38,985 nt of DNA from an uncultured bacterium. Lineage in GTDB: Bacteria; Verrucomicrobiota; Kiritimatiellia; RFP12; UBA1067. Location of the stretch: contig CACWIW010000022.1 of assembly GCA_902761035.1 (NCBI GenBank), forward strand, positions 1-38,985, in the 5' to 3' direction. Shown piece after piece: positions 33,337-38,985 of this stretch. Each line of letters opens with the position of its first letter. Position 1 is the first letter of the stretch. The translations under genes and the position numbers were made by a program. Under the pieces are notes generated by a model, which saw only the letters and a program-made list of their open reading frames with translations, searched no databases and was not told the origin of the DNA.

Positions 33337-33431
33337 ATTCACATTGGATTCACCATGGATTCACCAACGATTCACAGAAATGCGAACCTAAGGTGAATCC
33401 ATGGTGAATCCAATGTGAATCCAATGTGAAT
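33337..33431. repeat. 11-bp-period iteron-like array forming a 29-bp perfect inverted repeat
   Basis: ATTCAC recurs at 33337, 33348, 33359 and 33370, and its complement GTGAAT at 33393, 33404, 33415 and 33426, every step exactly 11 bp. The two clusters face each other, so 33337-33365 and 33392-33420 are perfect 29-bp reverse complements around a 26-nt loop. The period of one helical turn puts all sites on one DNA face, as in replication-origin iterons or operators. It starts 23 bp after the DUF3987-like stop; the hairpin could also act as a transcript 3' end, but no T-run follows directly. Confidence 0.85.
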
Positions 33432-33460
33432 CAATAAGAATCGCAAACTAAAAAAACTAG

Positions 33461-33466
33461 TATAAT
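33461..33466 (+). promoter_or_regulatory. Isolated -10 element (TATAAT)
   Basis: A perfect TATAAT sits in an AT-rich stretch between the two repeat arrays, without a recognisable -35. An ATG at 33482 follows, but that frame soon becomes antisense to the large minus-strand gene. It may drive a short RNA across the 22-bp array, or simply be an AT-rich unwinding element. Confidence 0.3.
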
Positions 33467-33565
33467 TTACGCGAAAACCCCATGGATAGCTCCTTTCTGG
33501 ACATTCATCTCAAAAATATGGGTCACGCGCCAACTTCAATCCTCAGTAGAAGGTTTCACGCAGAT

Positions 33566-33649
33566 GGAAACGGTGCGCACCAAAGCAGGAAACGGTGCGC
33601 ACCAAAGCAGGAAACGATGCGCACCAAAGCAGGAAACGATGCGCACCAA
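33566..33649. repeat. 22-bp tandem repeat array, 3.8 copies
   Basis: Units starting GGAAACGRTGCGCACC begin at 33566, 33588, 33610 and 33632; the fourth is cut after 18 bp. In the first two units GGTGCGCACC is a perfect 10-bp palindrome; in the last two its first base is A. The period of 22 bp equals two helical turns. It lies between the DUF3987-like gene and the 3' end of the large minus-strand gene, in non-coding DNA (33314-33679). Confidence 0.85.
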
Positions 33650-33679
33650 TTGATCACTTGCCGTTGTACGCTTGCAGTC

Positions 33680-36600
33680 CTACTGCACGATCAGAGTAAA
33701 GCCGCTGGCGCGAACGAGGCGGAGACCGTTGCGTTCGTCGTCGCGGACGATCTTGAAGCGATTCTGCTTCGTCTCCGCATCGACCTGGAACGTCACGCTC
33801 GCCGCCGGACCAAGGCCTGCCGGCCAGGTCATGACAAGTTCCTTGTTCTTCGCAATCGTCCTCAGGTCAGTACGCCCGGCAAGGTTGACCGTGACGTTTG
33901 CGTTCGCCGCGAACTTGATGTTCGTGGAGCCGCCTGTGTAATACGAGAGCGTGCTGAACGCGCCCGTCGCGCCGGAGAGGTCGATGGTCGAGCCGTCCTG
34001 CATCGTGCAGCCGTAGAACTTCTGGCCCGCCGCCGGAATGAACGTGCCATAGACGTTCAGCGCCGCAGTGCCCGCGTTATGGGTTTTGGTATTGGACGCC
34101 CACACCGCCTCGTAGTCGCGCACGTTCAATGTATTGCCGATGTTGAGCGCGCACTTCACTTTGAAATCGACGTTCGTCGCCACGCAGGCGTTGACCACTT
34201 GCAGCCATCCGCCTTGCGTGATGTCGATCTTTCCGTTCTCGATCTTTGCGCAGCGCAGGTAGAGGTACGAACCGGCGGAGTTGATGATCGTCGTGAGCGT
34301 GTGCCCGCCAAGGTCCATGTCGCCGTGTCCGTTGTTGTCGCCGAACACGATGTTCCATGCGACGTTGAGCGTGGAGTCCTCCGTGAGTCGCCCGATGCCC
34401 GAACCGCCGTTGGTGGTTGTTTTCATGTCCGCCTTGGAGTTCGTCAGCGTTCCGCCGGCGAGGACCACGCGGCTCCTGTAGGCGTAGTTGGCGCGGATGT
34501 CGAACACCGCGTTGGACGCGACGAAGATCTCGTTCGTGCTGAACGCCTTGAACTGGTCGTAGCAGTACTGGATGTCCGTGCCGTTGCCGTCCGGCGGCTG
34601 CGCCTTGCCCTCGTCGATGAAAGTGCCGCCGGAGTAGTTGCAGGCATTGGCGTATGCGTAATACGTGCCAGGACCCTTCTTCACCACCTTGACGTTGCCG
34701 CAGATTACCGCGCCGTTGTTCGTGACAACCTCGCCCTCGCCCGCGATGAAGGTGACGGTCGAAGTGACGGCGTCGTTTGAATTGGTGATCGCCGCGCCGA
34801 TGGCGTCCGCCGAGACGGAGGCAAGCGTCAGGTTGTGTCCGTTGAGGTCGATCGTCGCGCCGTTCGCGATGAGGACGTTGCCCAACGCGGTCCAGTCGCA
34901 GTCGTTCGTGAGCGTGATCGTGCTTGAAGCATCGTTACCGAATGCAAAGTTGCCGTCCGTGAACGTGACCGCCGCGCCGCCCCAGGAGATGGACATCGGC
35001 GCGTTCACGCCGTTCACGACCACGCAGGAGGTGTCGGTGGAACCGAAGCCGCCGCTCGAGTCGCCGCAGACGATCGTGAAGCGGTGCCAACCTTCCGACA
35101 CGTCAACCGTTGTGGACATGCTGTTCACGTAACTGGAATTGACGACGATCCATTCGCCGTCGATGGCGAAGCCGAAGTAGTCGTCAAACATCTGCGTCAC
35201 CGTCCACGTTCCCGACTGCGCCGCCGTGACGTAGAACCAGCCGTCATAGCGTACGCGCGACGTCTTGAGGTTGGACGTCTGCCACGACGATGAATTGCCT
35301 CCGTTGAGATTGGCGAGGCTCGTGTTGGCGGCGGACATCACGGCGAACATTCCCACCGGTGCCGTCGTAAAGCTCGCATTCGACGAGAGCTTGTAGTTTC
35401 CGCAGCGCGTCGCGACATGCGCGTCCGGAGCGCCGAACTTGATCTCCTTCCACGGAAACTCCGTCACGCCCTCCGGGATGCTGAACGAGGTCGAACCGTC
35501 GATGACGACCGTCGTCACGTTCGTGGGCGCGGCGGTGATCGTTTCCCCTCCGGCGTTCACGCAACTCCAGTTCTCAGGGTCGAGGAGGTTGCTTGCGTTA
35601 CCAAGGCCCGTCCACGTCGCCTTGACGGGAATCGTCGGATCGGCCCACTTCCACGTGAGGCGCACTTTCGCGCCCGCCGTGTAGGTGTAGCTGCCGCCAT
35701 CGTACGCCTCCGGCTCGCCCCACGCGCTGCCGTCCCACGTCTCGACCGTGTAGCGCACGGGGAATGTGGATTCGCCGACCGTGAGGCCGCTGGCAGTGAA
35801 CGTGAACGAACCCGTCACTTCGTAGTCGCCCGCCGGAACCGCGACCGGCGCCTCCACGCCCTCGAACGGCACTTCGCACGCCACCGTCACGTTGGCGTTC
35901 GTGAAGTTGCCGCGATAGCGGATCTCATCAACCATCCTGTTGTGGACAAGCTCCGCCTCCGTCAGCGCGCGGTTGTAGATGCGCAGCGCGTAGTAGTCGC
36001 CGGTCATGCAACGCTTCTTGCGGTTGTCGCCCGTATATGTGTTGGGGCCGCCGATGGCAAACTTCTTTTCAGGTATTCCACCATTCAGCGTGCGCGCAGT
36101 GCCGGCGCCGGGATCGGTGCCTTGAATGAACCAGTGGGTATTTGCATCCAGCATCCAAGTGAAGTATTTCCCCTCCCATCCAGTCACATAGAGGTTGCCG
36201 CCAATCCATTCATTGTACTTAGACTCAAGCCTCTGCTTGTTGTTCGAGCGCGTGAAGAAACTGAAATCTACATAACCGAAACCGAAGAAGGTCGGATAAG
36301 TCGTCGTCTGCGCAGCGGTGCTCACATCCAACACGCCCTGCACCGTTCCATTCTGCCCTAGAGAGATCGGCTCCGTCAGCTCGAAGAAACTTTCCTCAGC
36401 CGCCGTGAAGTGGTGTCCGAAACCGACCCACGCCCTGTGCGCGGAGTTGGAGGCTGCGATCATCGGGACGTCGCGGTACGAGGAGTCGCGCCAGCGCTGC
36501 GCCATCGTCGCGTGGCCGTTGCCGGGGCCGAGGTTGCGTATGCCGTCGTAGTTGGCGACAAGGCCCTTCTGCACGTAGTCGCCCACGTCGTAGTCGGCGG

Positions 36601-38764
36601 CGGCGCGGATACCGGCGGTGAGGGCGTAGAGCCAGGTGAGGCGGCGGTTTTCATTGGCCGAACTCAGTTCGGCCGTCGTGGCCGAAGCCGTTTCCACCGG
36701 GCTTTCCCACATGCGCTTCGAGGCATTCCAGGTTTCGAGGCGGTAGCCCGTGCAGGAGTAGGTGTTGTTTCCCACGGTGACGGTAGCAGAAGCGGTGAAG
36801 CTCTTGCTCACGCCTTCGCCGCGAACGAGCCAGCTGCCCGCCTCGTCAACCGTGACGACGCCACCGGGCGATTCCACGGCGACCTCAACGAGGTTGCTTC
36901 CGCTGTAGCGTCCCGCGCCCGCGTAGAAGCGCATGTTGTCGATCTCCATGTTCTGCGCGAGTTCCGCCTCGGTGAGGACGCGGTCGTAGAGGCGCACGGC
37001 GTGGATGAGTCCCGAGAACGAACGCGACGCACGGGCGCCTGCAGCCGTCCATGCCGTACCAATGCAGTAGGAGTAATCGGCGATGTCGTTCTTGAACGTC
37101 CTGTTAACCCATGCCGGCGCAGCAGAGTTCACCATGCTAATCCTGTTGTAATCCACCAAGGCGTTGATGAAGCGTCCGTCCCAAAGCAGATAGTCGGTTT
37201 CGGAATAGCCGCCGAAGTAGCCGTTCGGATTAAATCTGAGCAGATCGCCCCGGTCTGTCGCATACTTACGGTAGGTGTAGATGTTGAAATTGTCGGATCC
37301 CGTGTTATTGCCGAATGGAGACGGCCACTGGGAGGTCGCCGTCTGGAGCGATTCGTTGTAATCCGTCACAAGCTGCACCGTCACCTGGCGGCCAAGATGC
37401 AACGTTGGCGTGAGGAAGCAGTCGCCACCATTGAATCGATAACCCTTCGCCGTCCACGCGCCGGGGAGCGTGGCGTCGAACGTCTCCGGCGTCGCGTTGC
37501 CGCCAATCGAGCCGAGGTTCTTCCATGTCGTCGCGCTGTCGTCGTGCGCGACGCCGAGGCCCGCGTTGCGAATACCGTCGAAGCCGATCAGCAACCCGCC
37601 CTGCACATAGTCGTCCGCGTCGATTTTCTTGACACCACTTGCAAGCCGCCAGTTCCACGTGATGCGCGCGCCCGTATTCGCCGCACAGTTCGTATAGGCG
37701 AACGAAGTGGAGGAAACGACGCTGTCGAGAACCCACCTCTTCTGCGTCGAGTTGTAGAGCTCGAGCTTGTAGCCCGCGTTCGTGTACGTGCAGCCGTCGA
37801 TCGTCACGGCTGCGGGCGCGGTGAACGTGTGATTTCCGTTCACGTAGTACGTTCCGCTCGCTTCCGTCCCCTCTGCGCCGACGCGGTTGGATGAGACGAC
37901 GACGATGCCATTCGTGACGAAGCTACGGAAACGCACCTCATCCATAAAACGATTCCAGACAAGATCGTTTTCCGTGAGCGTAGCATTGTAGATTCGGACG
38001 GAATAATACATGCCCTTGACGTAGCGGTTAGCGGTTTCGCGGGCGGAGCCGCCCCACGAGAACTGCTTTGCGGCCTTGTTGTTTCTGGCCGACCGTGACT
38101 TGCCGTTCACGAGCGCCGTGCCGTCGAAGAGATACTGGTAGTCGTGTGTAAAAATCGCCGTCGCATACTTCCCCGCCCATGCATCAATCTGGGGGCGGTT
38201 ATTGTTGCTGTAAGGTTCGGCTTTCCAGATGAGGACATTTGACTTCGTGCCCTTCGTATTGTTGTTGTTGATGTAGATGCCGAAGTCGTCGTTGTCCGAC
38301 GAATAGAAGAAACCGGGATAGACGCCGGATCCCGTTGCCTGCTGAGACGTGGGCGTGTCGAGAACCAGCTGGATTGTCGCCGTCTCGTGGTTGAGGTCGA
38401 TGCCGGGCGAGGCGAGGCGCGCATAGACGGACGAGCCGTTGAAGTAGAAGCCGTATTGGGTCCAGTAGCCGCCGTTGCCCGTGAACGGTGCGTCAGGCCC
38501 GCCGGAGACGAGGTTCTTCCATGTGCGCGTGGTCGGATCGTGAGGAAGGTTCATGCCCGCGTTGCGGATGCCGTCGAAGTGTCCGACGAGGCCGTTTGTG
38601 ACGTATGCGTTCGGCTCCATCGCCGTCAGTCCGGCGGGGAAGTTCGGCTCGACGATTTCGTCGTAGTCGTCGGCAAACAGCGGCGAGGATGTAGCCAAAC
38701 CGACGGTAAGTGCGACTGCCAATTTGCACGCAGTGACTTTGCCCGTTATTGACTTGCTATTCAT
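33680..38764 (-). CDS. Giant exported protein: three LamG-like modules, PA14-like domain, PATR beta-helix
   Basis: 1694 residues from the ATG at 38764 (AGAAAGGAAAC upstream); a start at 38794 would overlap the preceding gene. A signal peptide ends near SSPLFA (about 33). Three LamG/concanavalin-like modules begin at about residues 54, 385 and 729, each opening like GLVGHFDGIRNAG and containing RxYNxxLTExxLxxNxxxDE. Each ends with a small beta domain. A PA14-like sensor region (YDGWFYVTAAQSGTWTV, FDDYFGFAIDGEW) lies at about 1175-1230. From about 1250 the chain is a beta-helix with a PATR-type repeat (VKKGPGTYYAYAN, YSGGTFIDEG, about 1357). No outer-membrane beta-barrel is seen at the C-terminus (ASGFTLIVQ). 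A surface adhesin or glycan-binding role fits the domains. It lies 13 nt after a PD-(D/E)XK gene. Confidence 0.9.
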   Translation of the reverse strand: MNSKSITGKVTACKLAVALTVGLATSSPLFADDYDEIVEPNFPAGLTAMEPNAYVTNGLVGHFDGIRNAGMNLPHDPTTRTWKNLVSGGPDAPFTGNGGYWTQYGFYFNGSSVYARLASPGIDLNHETATIQLVLDTPTSQQATGSGVYPGFFYSSDNDDFGIYINNNNTKGTKSNVLIWKAEPYSNNNRPQIDAWAGKYATAIFTHDYQYLFDGTALVNGKSRSARNNKAAKQFSWGGSARETANRYVKGMYYSVRIYNATLTENDLVWNRFMDEVRFRSFVTNGIVVVSSNRVGAEGTEASGTYYVNGNHTFTAPAAVTIDGCTYTNAGYKLELYNSTQKRWVLDSVVSSTSFAYTNCAANTGARITWNWRLASGVKKIDADDYVQGGLLIGFDGIRNAGLGVAHDDSATTWKNLGSIGGNATPETFDATLPGAWTAKGYRFNGGDCFLTPTLHLGRQVTVQLVTDYNESLQTATSQWPSPFGNNTGSDNFNIYTYRKYATDRGDLLRFNPNGYFGGYSETDYLLWDGRFINALVDYNRISMVNSAAPAWVNRTFKNDIADYSYCIGTAWTAAGARASRSFSGLIHAVRLYDRVLTEAELAQNMEIDNMRFYAGAGRYSGSNLVEVAVESPGGVVTVDEAGSWLVRGEGVSKSFTASATVTVGNNTYSCTGYRLETWNASKRMWESPVETASATTAELSSANENRRLTWLYALTAGIRAAADYDVGDYVQKGLVANYDGIRNLGPGNGHATMAQRWRDSSYRDVPMIAASNSAHRAWVGFGHHFTAAEESFFELTEPISLGQNGTVQGVLDVSTAAQTTTYPTFFGFGYVDFSFFTRSNNKQRLESKYNEWIGGNLYVTGWEGKYFTWMLDANTHWFIQGTDPGAGTARTLNGGIPEKKFAIGGPNTYTGDNRKKRCMTGDYYALRIYNRALTEAELVHNRMVDEIRYRGNFTNANVTVACEVPFEGVEAPVAVPAGDYEVTGSFTFTASGLTVGESTFPVRYTVETWDGSAWGEPEAYDGGSYTYTAGAKVRLTWKWADPTIPVKATWTGLGNASNLLDPENWSCVNAGGETITAAPTNVTTVVIDGSTSFSIPEGVTEFPWKEIKFGAPDAHVATRCGNYKLSSNASFTTAPVGMFAVMSAANTSLANLNGGNSSSWQTSNLKTSRVRYDGWFYVTAAQSGTWTVTQMFDDYFGFAIDGEWIVVNSSYVNSMSTTVDVSEGWHRFTIVCGDSSGGFGSTDTSCVVVNGVNAPMSISWGGAAVTFTDGNFAFGNDASSTITLTNDCDWTALGNVLIANGATIDLNGHNLTLASVSADAIGAAITNSNDAVTSTVTFIAGEGEVVTNNGAVICGNVKVVKKGPGTYYAYANACNYSGGTFIDEGKAQPPDGNGTDIQYCYDQFKAFSTNEIFVASNAVFDIRANYAYRSRVVLAGGTLTNSKADMKTTTNGGSGIGRLTEDSTLNVAWNIVFGDNNGHGDMDLGGHTLTTIINSAGSYLYLRCAKIENGKIDITQGGWLQVVNACVATNVDFKVKCALNIGNTLNVRDYEAVWASNTKTHNAGTAALNVYGTFIPAAGQKFYGCTMQDGSTIDLSGATGAFSTLSYYTGGSTNIKFAANANVTVNLAGRTDLRTIAKNKELVMTWPAGLGPAASVTFQVDAETKQNRFKIVRDDERNGLRLVRASGFTLIVQ

Positions 38765-38777
38765 TTTGTTTCCTTTC

Positions 38778-38985
38778 TCAAAGTGGTTCGACAATCGGCA
38801 TGTCGATGTTGCGCTTCTTGGGGTTGAAGTTAATTCCGATGAGCGTGACGGGCCGTGGACCGCCCGCCCACTTCGCCGCGTAGTCCCGCTCGCGAATCTG
38901 CCGTATCGCCGCCTTCGCGCTCTTGCGGTACTTGAACTCGAACACGTAAACTGCGGACGGCATCTCGATCACGGCGTCGGCGTAG
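38778..38985 (-). CDS. C-terminus of a PD-(D/E)XK nuclease/AAA-ATPase-like (DUF1703 type) protein, 5' end outside window
   Basis: Only the last 68 residues are in the window; the frame is open to the edge. YADAVIEMPSAVYVFEFKY contains the D...ExK pattern of PD-(D/E)XK nuclease folds, and the ending VTLIGINFNPKKRNI is typical of the large DUF1703/AAA-ATPase-like family, common and often multicopy in gut bacteria. The biological role of the family is not settled. The stop lies 13 nt before the start of the giant LamG-like gene, whose ribosome site overlaps the end of this frame. An in-frame GTG at 38972 is internal and not the true start. Confidence 0.85.
   Translation of the reverse strand, partial: YADAVIEMPSAVYVFEFKYRKSAKAAIRQIRERDYAAKWAGGPRPVTLIGINFNPKKRNIDMPIVEPL

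Noticed and set aside
33337..33431. CRISPR array
   Set aside because: Repeats are 6-11 bp with no spacers of constant length, and are arranged as opposed clusters; iteron-like instead.
33482..34780. Plus-strand frame starting just after TATAAT and crossing the 22-bp array
   Set aside because: The first 60 codons are encoded largely by the repeat, and the rest is antisense to the large minus-strand gene; no ribosome site.
36410..37894. 494-codon plus-strand frame, with a similar one at 35417-36361
   Set aside because: Antisense to the LamG modules; Arg/Val/Ala-rich sequence without motifs.

Overview
The window is about 39 kb of GC-rich bacterial DNA and looks like an ordinary chromosome segment carrying a large accessory block. 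No rRNA, tRNA or CRISPR array was seen. The secreted proteins (DWDGDGLEN-type calcium loops, repeated LamG-like modules, PATR-type beta-helix repeats, GWNLVS modules) and the dispersed GC-rich palindromes suggest a gut- or rumen-type member of the PVC group, most likely Kiritimatiellota or Lentisphaerota. This placement rests on family resemblance recalled from memory, not on a search.

Layout. 1-1466 (minus): a 36-codon ORF with a perfect Shine-Dalgarno, followed by a membrane-anchored protein that runs off the left edge. 1516-6283 (plus): thiE, an ABC-F ATPase and metG; the last two carry small repeat elements inside their reading frames. 6523-22797 (plus): a tightly packed six-gene operon of exported proteins. 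22798-23421: gene-free, repeat-rich. 23478-26959 (plus): purF-lysA-kdsB. 27092-29051 (plus): a membrane-anchored coiled-coil protein and a NYN-domain protein. 29052-31710 (minus): ilvA and a HTH/Fic-like protein that has lost the catalytic histidine. 31747-33679: a structured leader with an intrinsic terminator, a DUF3987-like ATPase gene, and two iteron-like repeat arrays. 33680-38985 (minus): a 1694-residue secreted LamG/beta-helix protein and the C-terminus of a PD-(D/E)XK nuclease-type protein.

The most interesting region is the operon at 6523-22797. Its last gene encodes a 2371-residue protein with an ordinary Sec signal peptide, an SpvB-type N-terminus, TcdB-like middle regions, RHS repeats, an RHS core and an AT-richer toxin tip. 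That is the architecture of a fused TcB-TcC subunit. The 1118-residue protein two genes upstream has PKD domains, a coiled-coil region, and a C-terminus resembling the TcB-binding end of TcA. Between them lies a SurA/PpiC-like periplasmic chaperone, and ahead of them a phage tail-collar protein and two calcium-loop/adhesin-like proteins. I infer a Sec-exported, Tc-toxin-like complex with its own accessory proteins. No immunity gene follows the toxin tip.

Other distinctive features are heptanucleotide tandem arrays (one encodes a signal peptide, one lies inside metG), palindromic elements inserted in frame in the ABC-F gene, and an 11-bp-period inverted iteron cluster with 29-bp perfect arms next to a 22-bp-period array.
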